45,864 nucleotides of DNA from Acinetobacter sp. ANC 4862 (lineage in GTDB: Bacteria; Pseudomonadota; Gammaproteobacteria; Pseudomonadales; Moraxellaceae). The position numbers were made by a program, and so were the translations under genes. The first letter of the stretch is position 1. Every line of letters begins with the position of its first letter. The stretch lies in the NCBI RefSeq assembly GCF_004336635.1, contig NZ_SJXH01000027.1, positions 1-45,864 on the forward strand. The letters are read 5' to 3'. Below, one piece after another: positions 8,317-18,012 of this stretch. A model generated the notes under the pieces. It made no database searches. It had not been told where the DNA came from and worked only from the letters and a program-made list of their open reading frames with translations.

Positions 8317-9855
8317 TTATCCCTCTTTCACTCCAGTCAGATCAACCGATGCAGCATCAATATTCACATCAATATAACCACCAACGGCTTTTTTTGCAGA
8401 ATCATTGCGTTTGCGCTCAAGCTCATCCAGATAAGCCGCATCAATTCCACCCGCTACATACACACCATCAAAAACTGAACAATCAAATTCTTGCAGTGCA
8501 GGTACTTTACTGGTACGTACTGCACCTTTTAAATCTTCCAAATCCTGGAAAATCAAACGGTCGGCACCAATAATTTCACGAATTTCTTCAACACTACGAC
8601 CCGATGCAATCAGCTCATCTTTCGCAGGCATATCAATACCGTACACGTTTGGATATTTCACCATCGGTGCAGCTGAAGCAAAGAATACTTTCTTCGCACC
8701 GGCATCACGCGCCATCTGAATAATCTCGTTACAGGTCGTACCACGAACAATCGAGTCATCAACCAGCAAAACATTCTTGCCCTTAAACTCAAGTTCAACC
8801 GGGTTCAATTTTTGACGAACTGATTTTTCACGTTGTTTCTGACCCGGCATAATGAAGGTACGTCCGATATAACGGTTCTTCATAAAGCCTTCACGGAATT
8901 TAACGCCCAAGATATTGGCAAGTTCCAAAGCTGAAGTACGCGAGGTATCTGGAATTGGAATCACCACATCAATATCGTGTTCTTCACCCCACTCACGCGA
9001 AATTTTATACGCGAGTTTTTCACCCATCTTCAAACGTGCTTTATAAACTGAAATGCCATCAATGATTGCATCTGGACGTGCAAAATAGACATATTCAAAG
9101 ATACAAGGACGATATTCAGGATTTTCCGCACATTGCTTGGTGAACATTTCACCTTCTGAAGTAATGAAAATTGCTTCACCCGGTTCAATATCACGTTCCA
9201 CTTTAAAGCCTAAAGCAGTAATTGCCACTGATTCAGAAGCAATAATATATTCCATGCCTTTTTCAGTTTCACGCGAACCATAAATCAGTGGACGAATACC
9301 GTTTGGATCACGGAAACCCACCAGACCATGCCCAGTAATCATCGCCACAACGCCATAAGCACCTTTACAACGCTCATGTACTCGTGAAACCACCTGAAAA
9401 ACATCTTCTGCAGTTGGATTCAGCTTGCCACTTTTTTGCATTTCATGCGCAAAAACGTTTAGAAGCACTTCAGAATCTGAATCGGTATTCATATGACGAA
9501 GATCTGTTTTGAACAAATCATCATGAATTTCTTCAGCGTTGGTCAAGTTACCGTTGTGCGCCAAGGTAATACCATAAGGCGAATTCACATAAAACGGCTG
9601 TGCTTCCGCACTGCTTGAAGAACCTGCAGTTGGATAACGCACATGACCAATACCGTAATTACCTAGCAGTGCACGCATGTGACGCGTATGAAAGACGTCT
9701 CGTACCATACCGTTGTCTTTACGCAGGAACAAACGCCCTTCATGACAAGTTACTATTCCGGCTGCATCCTGACCACGATGCTGTAACATCGTTAATGCAT
9801 CAAACAACATTTGGTTAACAGGTGATTTACCAGCTATACCAACTACTCCACACAT
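8317..9855 (-). CDS. purF: Amidophosphoribosyltransferase
   Basis: Catalyses the first committed step of purine synthesis, making phosphoribosylamine from PRPP and glutamine. The 512-aa length is normal. The chain starts MCGVVGIAG, so Cys2 is the N-terminal nucleophile of the class II glutaminase domain (about 1-235). HNGNLTNA and the following region complete that domain. The PRPP-binding loop [13 protein letters not shown] lies in the C-terminal phosphoribosyltransferase domain. The gene is last in a run with cvpA (25 bp upstream) and pyrD. In E. coli cvpA-purF is also an operon, so the pairing is ancient. A strong terminator follows. Confidence 0.98.
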   Translation of the reverse strand: MCGVVGIAGKSPVNQMLFDALTMLQHRGQDAAGIVTCHEGRLFLRKDNGMVRDVFHTRHMRALLGNYGIGHVRYPTAGSSSSAEAQPFYVNSPYGITLAHNGNLTNAEEIHDDLFKTDLRHMNTDSDSEVLLNVFAHEMQKSGKLNPTAEDVFQVVSRVHERCKGAYGVVAMITGHGLVGFRDPNGIRPLIYGSRETEKGMEYIIASESVAITALGFKVERDIEPGEAIFITSEGEMFTKQCAENPEYRPCIFEYVYFARPDAIIDGISVYKARLKMGEKLAYKISREWGEEHDIDVVIPIPDTSRTSALELANILGVKFREGFMKNRYIGRTFIMPGQKQREKSVRQKLNPVELEFKGKNVLLVDDSIVRGTTCNEIIQMARDAGAKKVFFASAAPMVKYPNVYGIDMPAKDELIASGRSVEEIREIIGADRLIFQDLEDLKGAVRTSKVPALQEFDCSVFDGVYVAGGIDAAYLDELERKRNDSAKKAVGGYIDVNIDAASVDLTGVKEG

Positions 9856-9879
9856 AGCAACCTCGCAAACAAGCTAGGA

Positions 9880-10467
9880 TTAATAAAAAGGATTATTTGT
9901 TGATTCATCTGTACGCGCTGCATGCTTCGGCGTTTTATCAGACGATGAGTCGGAAGATGTCGGCGCACCTTCATCGGACTTGATATGGTTGAGCGCTCCA
10001 TGTGCGGCTTCTTTAGAAAGCTCGGCGGCCCATGGTGCATAAGGGATCAGGAGTTGTACAAATTTAGACTGTTTCCAGTGCGGAGAACTTTCCACCCAAG
10101 GACCAATGCCCTGCATGGTAATAAGTACAATCATTAAGCCCTTTAAAGAGCCAAAAGCACCACCTGCCAATCTGTTGAGGGGGCCAAGTTTTAGACTCTT
10201 TAATATCTTGTTGAGGAATGCAGTAATAACCCAGGTTAACACCACCATGACCAATACAATAAATGCAAAAGCTGCAATTTTTTGTACTACTGGATCTCCA
10301 CTGAGTGAGACCATCGAAGGTGCCAGGATGGTTGCGTATTTTGCACCGATGATGAGTGCAAAAATCCATCCTACCAAGTTCGCAAAGGCTGAAACCAATC
10401 CTTGTCGCAAACCGTTTAGCCCTCCAATGAGCAAAATAATCAGTATGAAGATATCCAATGTATTCAT
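9880..10467 (-). CDS. cvpA: CvpA family inner-membrane protein
   Basis: 195-aa membrane protein of the CvpA family, required for colicin V production in E. coli and linked there to envelope stress resistance; the mechanism is not settled. Four hydrophobic segments are visible: at about 5-30, 33-53, 65-88 and 105-122. The first includes the conserved [21 protein letters not shown] polar, Ser/Asp-rich tail (residues 160-195) follows. Its ATG overlaps the pyrD stop by four bases (ATGA), so it is translationally coupled to pyrD, and purF follows after 24 bp. Confidence 0.93.
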   Translation of the reverse strand: MNTLDIFILIILLIGGLNGLRQGLVSAFANLVGWIFALIIGAKYATILAPSMVSLSGDPVVQKIAAFAFIVLVMVVLTWVITAFLNKILKSLKLGPLNRLAGGAFGSLKGLMIVLITMQGIGPWVESSPHWKQSKFVQLLIPYAPWAAELSKEAAHGALNHIKSDEGAPTSSDSSSDKTPKHAARTDESTNNPFY

Positions 10468-11474
10468 GGTGTATTTAGCGCATCAACACAATCTTTAACC
10501 AGTGTTGGACCTGTATAGATGAGGCCACTATAAATTTGTACAAGGCTTGCACCAGCAGCTTGTTTTGCAACTGCCTGCTCACCTGACAAAATACCGCCGA
10601 CACCAATCAATGGAATTTGACCTTTCAATGCTTTTGAAAATGCTGCAAGACAAGCGGTACTTTTTTCAAAGACTGGCGCACCAGACAAGCCACCCGCTTC
10701 ATTACCATGCTTGAGATTTTCCACGCCTTCACGTGACAAAGTGGTATTAGTCACAATCAAACCATCAATTTTAAACTGGATCAATTGCTTTGCAATAAAT
10801 TCGATATCTTCAGGAGTTAAATCTGGAGCAACTTTAAGCACCAAAGGTACATAATGCTGATGTTCTTCAGCCAGTTCAAGCTGACGCTTTCTTAATGTTT
10901 CCAGCAATTCTGTCAGTGCATCACCGCTTTGCAGGCTACGCAAATTTTTAGTATTCGGTGATGAAATATTAACAGTGATATAAGATGCGTAGTTATAGAC
11001 TTTTTCCAGACAGATCAGATAATCATCAACTGCATTTTCAACCGGAGTATCGGCATTTTTACCGATATTAATTCCCAAGATGCCTTTGAATTTTGCAGCT
11101 TTGACATTTTCAATCAGTTTGTCTACCCCGTCATTATTAAAACCCATACGGTTAATAATGGCTTTGGCTTCAGGTAAACGGAATAAACGGGGATGCGGAT
11201 TGCCCGCTTGTGGACGCGGTGTAATGGTTCCAATTTCAATAAAACCAAACCCCAGTCCAGCCAGGGCATCAATATAAGCGCCATTTTTGTCTAAGCCGGC
11301 AGCCAAACCCACTGGATTGGGAAATTGAATCCCCATACAAGTGACGGGTTTAGAGGCAATGCTTTGACGCATCATGCCCATGCGATGAGCTGATTTCAAT
11401 AACGATAGTGTCAGCTCATGTGCACGCTCTGGTGCTAAAGAAAACAACAAAGGGCGGGCAAGAGAATACAACAT
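10464..11474 (-). CDS. pyrD: Dihydroorotate dehydrogenase (quinone), class 2
   Basis: Oxidises dihydroorotate to orotate with FMN and passes electrons to the membrane quinone pool. The 336-aa length and an N-terminal amphipathic helix ([20 protein letters not shown]) are typical of the membrane-associated class 2 enzymes. Conserved segments are [34 protein letters not shown] (containing the catalytic-base region) and [10 protein letters not shown]. It overlaps cvpA by four bases and is about 90 bp after gspM. Co-transcription with purF would link pyrimidine and purine synthesis. Confidence 0.97.
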   Translation of the reverse strand: MLYSLARPLLFSLAPERAHELTLSLLKSAHRMGMMRQSIASKPVTCMGIQFPNPVGLAAGLDKNGAYIDALAGLGFGFIEIGTITPRPQAGNPHPRLFRLPEAKAIINRMGFNNDGVDKLIENVKAAKFKGILGINIGKNADTPVENAVDDYLICLEKVYNYASYITVNISSPNTKNLRSLQSGDALTELLETLRKRQLELAEEHQHYVPLVLKVAPDLTPEDIEFIAKQLIQFKIDGLIVTNTTLSREGVENLKHGNEAGGLSGAPVFEKSTACLAAFSKALKGQIPLIGVGGILSGEQAVAKQAAGASLVQIYSGLIYTGPTLVKDCVDALNTP

Positions 11475-11564
11475 ATCTGTAAAAGTCTACTGCTTTTTAA
11501 GTCGCCATATTATAGGCATAGCCCATAGAAAACACCATGCTTAGCAGATCTTTATTTTTACCCA

Positions 11565-12044
11565 TTATTGCACTGTCGCTGTTAATTTAATCTGACCCGC
11601 CTCAGAAATTAGCTCTATTTTCTCAAGACTTAGTCCCAGCTGAGCCAATTGGGTTAAAAAATTTGCCAAAATGGCATAATTTTCATGTGCTGCCACAATT
11701 TGAATTTGCTCACCTGCTTGCTGTGATGCAACCGATAACCCTTGCTGCTGGGCAACACGTTGCACTTTATCTGCCGCACTTAACTGCAAATCATCCGCAG
11801 GTTTCATGGTCACGGCATTACTTTGCATCCAGACCATCATGTCTTTTAAATCATTGACCCGATTTTGCTGCTTGTTGGCCGCTGCATGCATGAACCAAAG
11901 TGCCGAGCCAATGGCCGCAACCAGAACAAAAATGGTGGTAAAAATCACCAGATAGCGTTCACGCACAGACAACCGATCTAAGTAATCTGTGATTTTTTCT
12001 ATCGATTGATCAATCGAGCTTTGCAGTTTTTCTGATGTTTTCAT
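11565..12044 (-). CDS. gspM: Type II secretion system protein M
   Basis: 159-aa bitopic inner-membrane protein of the type II secretion inner-membrane platform, partner of GspL. There is a short cytoplasmic N-terminus, one membrane segment at about 31-51 (YLVIFTTIFVLVAAIGSALW), a coiled stretch, and a periplasmic ferredoxin-like domain containing DKVQRVAQQQGLSVASQQ. Length matches GspM. Its ATG shares one base with the gspL stop (TAATG), so translation is coupled. Of the secretion genes only gspL and gspM are here; Acinetobacter is known to have its gsp genes dispersed. Confidence 0.9.
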   Translation of the reverse strand: MKTSEKLQSSIDQSIEKITDYLDRLSVRERYLVIFTTIFVLVAAIGSALWFMHAAANKQQNRVNDLKDMMVWMQSNAVTMKPADDLQLSAADKVQRVAQQQGLSVASQQAGEQIQIVAAHENYAILANFLTQLAQLGLSLEKIELISEAGQIKLTATVQ

Positions 12045-13183
12045 TATTGTATTTTCACCAATCCAATTGCACCGGTGCCATTCGGCTGAATATTGCCTAA
12101 TTCAACTTTAAACCCTTGCTGATTCAGTTGTTGGGTTAAAGTTTGCAATGCCGTAGCAGAATTGGCTTTCAGTTCCATATTTAAAACTGAAGCATCGTAG
12201 TTGATACGATTGGCCACAATTTGATTTTGCATTAAAACTGGCCCCACCCGGCTGAGTAACTGCAAGGCTTGAGTGTTGGCACTTTTATTCAAGCGTACAT
12301 GACTTTCAAACTGACTTTTTAAATTCTGCTCAGTGACACGGCTACTCTGCCCAAACCAGTATTTATATTGCTCAATCGCTTGTAACGCAGTCTGATCTGC
12401 CACTTTTCTATATTTATACCAGCGTGTTGCATCATAGCTAAATTGAATCATTAAAGCCGCGAGCAACACAGCAGCACATGCTTTCCAATACCCTGCTACA
12501 GCAGTGCTGTTTTTCGCTTTCGGCAAAATATTAAAAGGATGAGCTTTGGCTTTTTTTAAGATAGGAACTTCGTAATGAAAAAATTCTATCTGCTCATGCG
12601 TGACCATGGCTTCAAGGCTTTGCATTTGTTCAGCAGTAAAATTGCTAATTTTATAAGATTGACCCTGAGGCTGATAATCTAAAAATAAGGCTAAATCATC
12701 AACCGAATTTCCCATAAATTCATTTTCACGGACCAGCAAACGCCCCGATACATTGGCAATGATGGCTTGACCTGCGTCAGGAATGGGTAAAATCAGAAAG
12801 TCTGGCAATAAGGAAATGACTTTGACCGGAATCAAGCTCAAGGCATGTTGTAGCATTTCCACTGTGCTATTTGCCACACCCAAAATGACCAGCTGATCTG
12901 GATTTTGAAAATGATGCAATACCTTCATTGAATCAATGGGTAAAACCACAAATTCTTCTAATAGATATTTAACCCCTTCCACACCCAATTTTTTATATTG
13001 TGATTTGGCTAAAGCCTGTTGCAGCATTTGCACATCACGGCTCGGAAAAAACACGATGGCTTCTTCACCATGATGGGCTTGCGTCTCTTGAATCAAATGC
13101 TCAAGACTAGAGGCTGGATACCAGCTCTCTCCAGTCGACCATTGCCAAACCCCACTGGCTTCAGGCATCCATAAATACAACAT
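12044..13183 (-). CDS. gspL: Type II secretion system protein L
   Basis: 379-aa inner-membrane protein that anchors the GspE ATPase through its cytoplasmic actin-like domain (about 1-210) and interacts with GspM through its periplasmic domain. A single membrane segment lies at about 231-250 (GYWKACAAVLLAALMIQFSY). The periplasmic part ends in a ferredoxin-like fold with LQTLTQQLNQQGFKVELGNI. Motifs in the cytoplasmic domain are weakly conserved, as is usual for GspL, and the call rests on topology, length and pairing with gspM. It follows sixA by 30 bp. Confidence 0.92.
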   Translation of the reverse strand: MLYLWMPEASGVWQWSTGESWYPASSLEHLIQETQAHHGEEAIVFFPSRDVQMLQQALAKSQYKKLGVEGVKYLLEEFVVLPIDSMKVLHHFQNPDQLVILGVANSTVEMLQHALSLIPVKVISLLPDFLILPIPDAGQAIIANVSGRLLVRENEFMGNSVDDLALFLDYQPQGQSYKISNFTAEQMQSLEAMVTHEQIEFFHYEVPILKKAKAHPFNILPKAKNSTAVAGYWKACAAVLLAALMIQFSYDATRWYKYRKVADQTALQAIEQYKYWFGQSSRVTEQNLKSQFESHVRLNKSANTQALQLLSRVGPVLMQNQIVANRINYDASVLNMELKANSATALQTLTQQLNQQGFKVELGNIQPNGTGAIGLVKIQ

Positions 13184-13213
13184 TAATGTTTTTCTGCCAT
13201 TTTAATTAATATG

Positions 13214-13669
13214 TTATGTGTTTGGAATAAAACTTTTTAACTGTGTTGATAATCCAACAGCAATGACTGCTTGCTCGTAAATACGCGCTTCAGCCAGAGC
13301 ATACGGATGGAACGGCTCGGCTGTCAACAATGATGAAATATGCGCCACTACATTCATATGACACACCACAACAATCGACTCATAAGGCAACTGCGACAAC
13401 CATTCAACTGCTGATTTCGCATCATCTTCAGGTTTAATCTTATTACACACCAGCACAGGTACATCATTAAAATAATGTTGCAGATGCGCCAAAGTCTCTT
13501 GTGCACGCAATAAAGGACTCACCACAAATACATCGGGTTGAATCATGTCCTTTAAATACTCTGCAGTTTGTTGCGCCTGTTTATGCCCTCGCTTGGTTAA
13601 TGGACGTTTGTCATCATTTCCATTGACTGCAGGAGAGGCTTCACCATGACGGACTAAAGTGAGTTGCAT
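13214..13669 (-). CDS. sixA: Phosphohistidine phosphatase SixA
   Basis: 151-aa histidine phosphatase. The catalytic LVRHGEA is at residues 4-10, and the second active-site histidine lies in VVVCHMNVVAHI. The short form without large insertions matches SixA, which in E. coli removes phosphate from phosphohistidine of ArcB or the nitrogen phosphotransfer protein NPr. Which target exists here cannot be seen. The gene lies between gpsA and gspL on the same strand with gaps of 76 and 30 bp, so it may be in the same transcript. GGAAAT precedes the ATG. Confidence 0.9.
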   Translation of the reverse strand: MQLTLVRHGEASPAVNGNDDKRPLTKRGHKQAQQTAEYLKDMIQPDVFVVSPLLRAQETLAHLQHYFNDVPVLVCNKIKPEDDAKSAVEWLSQLPYESIVVVCHMNVVAHISSLLTAEPFHPYALAEARIYEQAVIAVGLSTQLKSFIPNT

Positions 13670-13745
13670 AAAATTTCCTTATTTTCAATATGCAGCAATT
13701 ATAACCCAGCTTTATGACAGAGCTTATTTATTCAAATATTTGAAA

Positions 13746-14819
13746 TTACACTTCATGGTGTGGCAAAACAAATTCCACATCACTACGATGCCCATTTTTC
13801 ATCAGTGAAAGTGCAATGCTTAAAGGCGGTGCGCCTTCAAAAATCACATCATATAAAGCACTGGTAATTGGCATATACACATCCAATTCTGCTGAACGGC
13901 TGCGTACCTGAATAATGGTATTAATCCCTTCTGCCGTTTGACCCAATTCTTTGGTTGCCTGTTCCAGACTTTTACCAGAACCCAAAGCAAAACCAACCTG
14001 ATAGTTACGGCTGAGCGGGCTATTACAGGTAGCAAATAAATCACCAACACCAGATAGACCCAGGAAAGTCAGCGGATTTGCACCCAGTTTCACTGCAAAA
14101 CGACTCATTTCGGCTAGTGCACGGGTTAAAATCATACTCTTGGTATTTTCACCCACTTTATAGGCAGCAGCCATACCCATTGCAACGGCATAGATATTTT
14201 TCAATGCACCACCAAGTTCCACACCATGTACATCATCACTGGCAAACACACGGAATAATGCGCTGTGTAAAGCCTGTTGTACTGCATAACGCACCAGTTC
14301 AGACTGGCTTGCAATCACCGTACCCGCGGGTTGTCCTGCCATAATTTCTTTGGCTAAATTCGGCCCAGAAAGTACACCATAAGGCACTCCAGGTAATTCT
14401 TCACGAATAATATCACTCATAAAACTAAAGGTTTTTGCTTCAATGCCTTTGGTTAAAGAAATGACCGCCTGTGAAGTAATGAATGGTTTAATTTGTTTCA
14501 GCACATCACGAAAAGAATGGCTGGGGATTGCCACTAAAATAATGTCACGATTACAAACAGCTGTTTCTAAATCAGTCACCGCTTTCAAACCGGACTCTAA
14601 AGTAAAATCGGGTAGATAACGTTTATTGACATGGGTTTGATTAATTTCTGCTGCAGCAACCTCATCACGAATCCAGATCATGGTATCGCAACCATTACGC
14701 ACTGCTGTATTTGCCATCGCAGTACCGAAACTACCACCACCTAAAACTGTTACCCGTAACGCCGTTTTTTGATCAACTGAAACAGGTTCAACAAGATCCG
14801 AAAAATTCAACTCTGACAT
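13746..14819 (-). CDS. gpsA: Glycerol-3-phosphate dehydrogenase [NAD(P)+]
   Basis: Reduces dihydroxyacetone phosphate to sn-glycerol 3-phosphate, the backbone of phospholipids. The 357-aa length is slightly longer than the family's usual 330-340 residues because of about 20 extra N-terminal residues before RVTVLGGGSFGTAMA (the NAD-binding loop). The catalytic Lys lies in ELGGALKNIYAVAMG. The conserved GLSGVGDLFATC and SRNYQVG segments follow. The ATG at 14819 fits; no better internal start is evident. The gene lies 48 bp after the nitroreductase stop and is probably in the same transcription unit. Confidence 0.97.
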   Translation of the reverse strand: MSELNFSDLVEPVSVDQKTALRVTVLGGGSFGTAMANTAVRNGCDTMIWIRDEVAAAEINQTHVNKRYLPDFTLESGLKAVTDLETAVCNRDIILVAIPSHSFRDVLKQIKPFITSQAVISLTKGIEAKTFSFMSDIIREELPGVPYGVLSGPNLAKEIMAGQPAGTVIASQSELVRYAVQQALHSALFRVFASDDVHGVELGGALKNIYAVAMGMAAAYKVGENTKSMILTRALAEMSRFAVKLGANPLTFLGLSGVGDLFATCNSPLSRNYQVGFALGSGKSLEQATKELGQTAEGINTIIQVRSRSAELDVYMPITSALYDVIFEGAPPLSIALSLMKNGHRSDVEFVLPHHEV

Positions 14820-14867
14820 TATTTTTATATCTCAACTCAGTATTTAATGACTCAGTATTCAATAAAG

Positions 14868-15443
14868 TTATTTATTCCAATAACTCACATAATTTTGGCT
14901 ATTTATTTCTGCACGTGCAGGAATTGCTTTTGCTGCAGTTCCAATATAAATAATTCCAGAAATTAAATCATCTTCTGCAAGACCTAAAGCCTGTTTAAAT
15001 AACTTCGACTCAATTACAGCACCACTTCGCCACATGGTTGAAAAACCCTGCACTTGGAGCGACAACAAAAAGTTTTGTATTGCCGCACCGGTACTTAAGG
15101 TTTGTTCAAAATTAGGAACTTTGGGATGTGGCTGAAATTGAGTCAAGGCCAAAACCAAAAGTGGCGCACGAAATGGATGGTTTTTAACCCGATCTAACTG
15201 AGTCTGATCTGTTTCCCCTAAATCCGCCAAAGCTTTAGACAACAATTCACCAAAAGCTTCACGTTGATCCGCTGAAATCACCACAAAACGAGTCGGCTTT
15301 AAACGGTGATGATCAGGTGCAGTCAATGCAGCTTGAAAAGCTTTTTCCAACTGTTCTGCATTTGGCGCAGGCTCAACTAAATGACCAATCGACTGACGTT
15401 GATGAATATTAAAATGAACCATATCTACCGCTGAATCAGTCAT
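14868..15443 (-). CDS. Nitroreductase family protein
   Basis: 191-aa flavin-dependent oxidoreductase of the small nitroreductase group similar to E. coli YdjA. The FMN-binding start IHQRQSIGHL, with the family's R-(R/Q)-S pattern, is near residue 12. MWRSGAVIESKLFKQALGL and GIIYIGTA lie toward the C-terminus, as in that group. The physiological substrate is unknown. It heads the minus-strand run leading to gpsA. It is divergent from the lipoprotein gene at 15672, with about 230 bp between them for both promoters. Confidence 0.9.
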   Translation of the reverse strand: MTDSAVDMVHFNIHQRQSIGHLVEPAPNAEQLEKAFQAALTAPDHHRLKPTRFVVISADQREAFGELLSKALADLGETDQTQLDRVKNHPFRAPLLVLALTQFQPHPKVPNFEQTLSTGAAIQNFLLSLQVQGFSTMWRSGAVIESKLFKQALGLAEDDLISGIIYIGTAAKAIPARAEINSQNYVSYWNK

Positions 15444-15671
15444 TAACTTCTATATCTGTGTACTAAAATATTTCATTAAGATTAGCATATTCTTATTCCG
15501 ATACTCTAGAGCAATTAGGCAATGCCCTCCACTCAATTCCAGCCTGATATGGGATGGCAATCACAGAGGAACCATATAAAACTGCATATTTCATACAAGT
15601 CTTTCAAAAAGCATCCAAAAAGTTATGCTCAAATGTTTTTTATTCTTTTTAAAACAAATCAGGGGAAAAAG

Positions 15672-16052
15672 ATGAATAAAGTTTTTCTACTCTCTTCCAC
15701 AGTTGCGGTTGCTCTTGCCTTAACTGCATGTACATCCAATCCAACAACATCATTAGCCATTCAAAAACAAAATAATCAGTATGAAGTGACCGGTGTAGGT
15801 AAAAGTAGTCTCATTTCTAAAAATAATGCGATTACTGCTGCCAACAATACCTGCGGCAAAAAGGCCACTCCAGTCGTGATTGATGAAAAAACTGAATACA
15901 ATGGTGCTTTAAAAGGTGTTGTTGATGAAAAAACTGGACAAATGATTCAGGCTGCAACCAGCGTTCTAGGTACTATAGCAGGAAAAAGTGGCAGTCTAGC
16001 TCGGGATGATGACTACCAAACAGTTCTAACATTTACTTGCCGGGCAAACTAA
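15672..16052 (+). CDS. Small putative lipoprotein
   Basis: 126-aa protein with a lipoprotein signal: MNKVFLLSSTVAVALALTAC, with the lipobox LTAC at residues 17-20. A mature domain of about 105 residues follows. It contains QYEVTGVGKSSLISKNNAI, a pattern similar to small envelope lipoproteins that gather a conserved disulfide from NTCGKKA and the C-terminal TFTCRAN. I do not recognise a characterised family. The ATG at 15672 is preceded by AGGGG at 6 bp and gives the signal peptide directly; an open reading frame from 15522 exists but lacks a ribosome site and would bury the signal. Likely lipidated and held in the outer membrane. Confidence 0.85.
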   Translation: MNKVFLLSSTVAVALALTACTSNPTTSLAIQKQNNQYEVTGVGKSSLISKNNAITAANNTCGKKATPVVIDEKTEYNGALKGVVDEKTGQMIQAATSVLGTIAGKSGSLARDDDYQTVLTFTCRAN

Positions 16053-16114
16053 ATATCTAAATGATAAGTTTATGTCATTACATCAATAAGATATGATGTT
16101 TTGAGCACACAAAG

Positions 16115-16143
16115 AAAAGCCGCTTTAAATAAGCGGCTTTTCT
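16115..16143. terminator. Bidirectional terminator
   Basis: AAAAGCCGCTT (16115-16125) and AAGCGGCTTTT (16131-16141) form an 11-bp stem with a five-base loop and flanking A and T runs. It lies between the converging lipoprotein and RNA helicase genes. Confidence 0.9.
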
Positions 16144-16167
16144 TTTATATTTTATTTACTATCAAAA

Positions 16168-17319
16168 TTAACAATAACCTTCCATACGGGTTAAAGGTAG
16201 TTTTTGACCAATGGCTTTTTCAATTTCTGGAAGATAGAACGCATCATCTTCAGACAAGAAACTAATACTGACACCCCGTGTACCAGCACGACCGGTACGA
16301 CCGATACGGTGTACATAATCATCTGATTGTTCAGGCAAAGTAAAGTTTATCACATGTGAAACACCATCCACATGAATACCACGACCGGCAACATCGGTTG
16401 CAATCATAATATTATGTTGGCCATTTTTAAATTGATCGAGCATTTTGGTACGCTTGTCTTGTGCAATTTCACCGGACAACATCACGACTTTATAACCATC
16501 TCTTTTTAAATGATCATACAGTTTACGCACCTGATCACGACGATTGGCAAAAATCATGACTTTTTCAATCGGTTCATCGCGCAAAATTTCTTGCAACAAT
16601 TTATATTTATCTGTTTTTGCAACCATGTAAACACGTTGCTCAACGTCTGCATTGGTTTTCTTTTCTGGCTCAATTTCAACAGTCACGGGTTCAAACAACC
16701 ATTGTTGCGCCAAATTTAAAACATCATAGCTAAAGGTTGCAGAGAACATGAGCGTTTGACGCTGTTCTTTACGCGGTGAATAACGCACAATTCGTTTTAC
16801 CGATGGAATAAATCCCATATCCAGCATACGGTCCGCTTCATCAATCACTAAAAATTCGATTTGATCCAGCCACACTTCTTTTTGTTCTACAAAATCAATT
16901 AAACGACCGGGTGTCGCCACAATAATATCGACAAATTGTTTATCCAGTTGTGCTTTTTGCTTATCAAAATCAACACCACCCAACAAGGTAACCACATGCA
17001 AATCGGTAAATTTGGTTAACTCTTTAGCATCACTTTCAATTTGTAAAGCCAACTCACGTGTTGGAGCAAGAATTAACGCACGTGCTTCACCACGAAAACG
17101 TTGTTCTTTAATCGGATTATTGAGCAAATCATTAATCACACTGACCAAGAAAGCGGCTGTTTTCCCGGTACCTGTCTGTGCACGACCAATGGCATCGTGT
17201 CCAGCCAAAGTAAATTTTAAAACCTTTTCCTGAATCGGTGTCATTTCTTTGAAACCTAAAGCATCAATAGCTTGTTTAAGTTTCGGATGTAAATTTAAGG
17301 TTTCAAAACCAGATGACAT
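16168..17319 (-). CDS. rhlB: DEAD-box RNA helicase, RhlB-like
   Basis: 383-aa ATP-dependent RNA helicase. The motifs are in order: Q motif (GFKEMTPIQEKVL), motif I AQTGTGKT, Ia PTRELA, Ib TPGR, II DEAD, III SAT, then in the second domain FANRRDQ, ATDVAGRGIHVDGV and HRIGRTGRAG. The core is complete with almost no C-terminal extension. That fits RhlB, the helicase of the RNA degradosome, better than RhlE or DeaD, although RhlB of enterobacteria has a longer basic tail. The paralogue call is therefore tentative. About 100 bp separates it from the cold-shock gene upstream on the same strand, with a terminator between, so it likely has its own promoter. Confidence 0.9.
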   Translation of the reverse strand: MSSGFETLNLHPKLKQAIDALGFKEMTPIQEKVLKFTLAGHDAIGRAQTGTGKTAAFLVSVINDLLNNPIKEQRFRGEARALILAPTRELALQIESDAKELTKFTDLHVVTLLGGVDFDKQKAQLDKQFVDIIVATPGRLIDFVEQKEVWLDQIEFLVIDEADRMLDMGFIPSVKRIVRYSPRKEQRQTLMFSATFSYDVLNLAQQWLFEPVTVEIEPEKKTNADVEQRVYMVAKTDKYKLLQEILRDEPIEKVMIFANRRDQVRKLYDHLKRDGYKVVMLSGEIAQDKRTKMLDQFKNGQHNIMIATDVAGRGIHVDGVSHVINFTLPEQSDDYVHRIGRTGRAGTRGVSISFLSEDDAFYLPEIEKAIGQKLPLTRMEGYC

Positions 17320-17370
17320 ATAAATGCGCTCTAACTTAATAATCAGGAAAATTGTAGCCTATTATAAACA

Positions 17371-17399
17371 AAAACGCCCCAAATTACATTGGGGCGTTC
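17371..17399 (-). terminator. Terminator after the cold-shock gene
   Basis: AACGCCCCAA (17373-17382) and TTGGGGCGTT (17389-17398) make a 10-bp GC-rich stem. Read on the minus strand it is followed by TTTTGTTT. It lies 20 bp after the stop of the cold-shock gene and before the helicase gene. Confidence 0.9.
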
Positions 17400-17417
17400 T
17401 CATGAATAATCAGGCGA

Positions 17418-17630
17418 TTAGTCTAAAGGTTGTACTTCTTCAGCTTGGAAGCCTTTTTGACCTTTAACTACGCTGAATTCAACACGTTGGCCGTCACGAA
17501 GTGAACGGTGACCGTCACCTTGGATAGCGCGGAAATGAACGAATACGTCATCGCCACCGTTACGTTGAATAAAGCCGAAGCCTTTAGTGTCGTTGAACCA
17601 TTTAACTACGCCTTGTTCACGAGCTGTCAT
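17418..17630 (-). CDS. Cold-shock domain protein (CspA family)
   Basis: 70-aa single OB-fold RNA chaperone. RNP1 (KGFGFIQ) and RNP2 (VFVHF) are present, along with the start GVVKWFND and the C-terminal GFQAEEV. Length is normal. It binds single-stranded RNA and prevents structure at low temperature, though not every paralogue is cold-induced. AGGA lies 7 bp before the ATG. The 380-bp region before the gene leaves room for a long 5' leader, as in cold-inducible csp genes, but I could not recognise a cold box. Confidence 0.95.
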   Translation of the reverse strand: MTAREQGVVKWFNDTKGFGFIQRNGGDDVFVHFRAIQGDGHRSLRDGQRVEFSVVKGQKGFQAEEVQPLD

Positions 17631-18012
17631 AAGTTAATCCTCATTGTATTTAATAGAAGGACCACCCGGTGTTGCAAACAGCAGAGTAAACAAGGTTTAA
17701 AAATATTTATTATTTCTAAGCTTGTAATCATTCTGTATTACTATTAACAAAATCCCGGTTACATCCATTTTAATATTCAACTTTAAGACAAATTTAACAG
17801 TGTCATTAATTTGAATACGCGACGAGCTTACCACGGGTTTATAACAATTCATACTGTTTTTTTTGAATAATTTTCCTTTTGATTGAGTTTTATTTTACTA
17901 ATTATTTATCTATTTTATATCAGTACTTTTTATGTTGAGATTATATAATTTCATTTAGCTTTGGCACCAAATTTGCTAACATTTCAGAACGTTTTGTCAG
18001 AAATTTAATGAG
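17631..18012. other. Intergenic region between csp and the TusA-like gene, no gene seen
   Basis: About 380 bp of AT-rich DNA between divergent genes. It should hold the promoter and leader of the cold-shock gene (minus) and the promoter of the TusA-like gene (plus). I see no open frame with a ribosome site and no strong hairpin. Confidence 0.5.

Noticed and set aside
15522..15671. Longer start for the small lipoprotein
   Set aside because: The extra 50 codons have no ribosome site before them and would place a basic, non-signal sequence in front of a clear lipoprotein signal.
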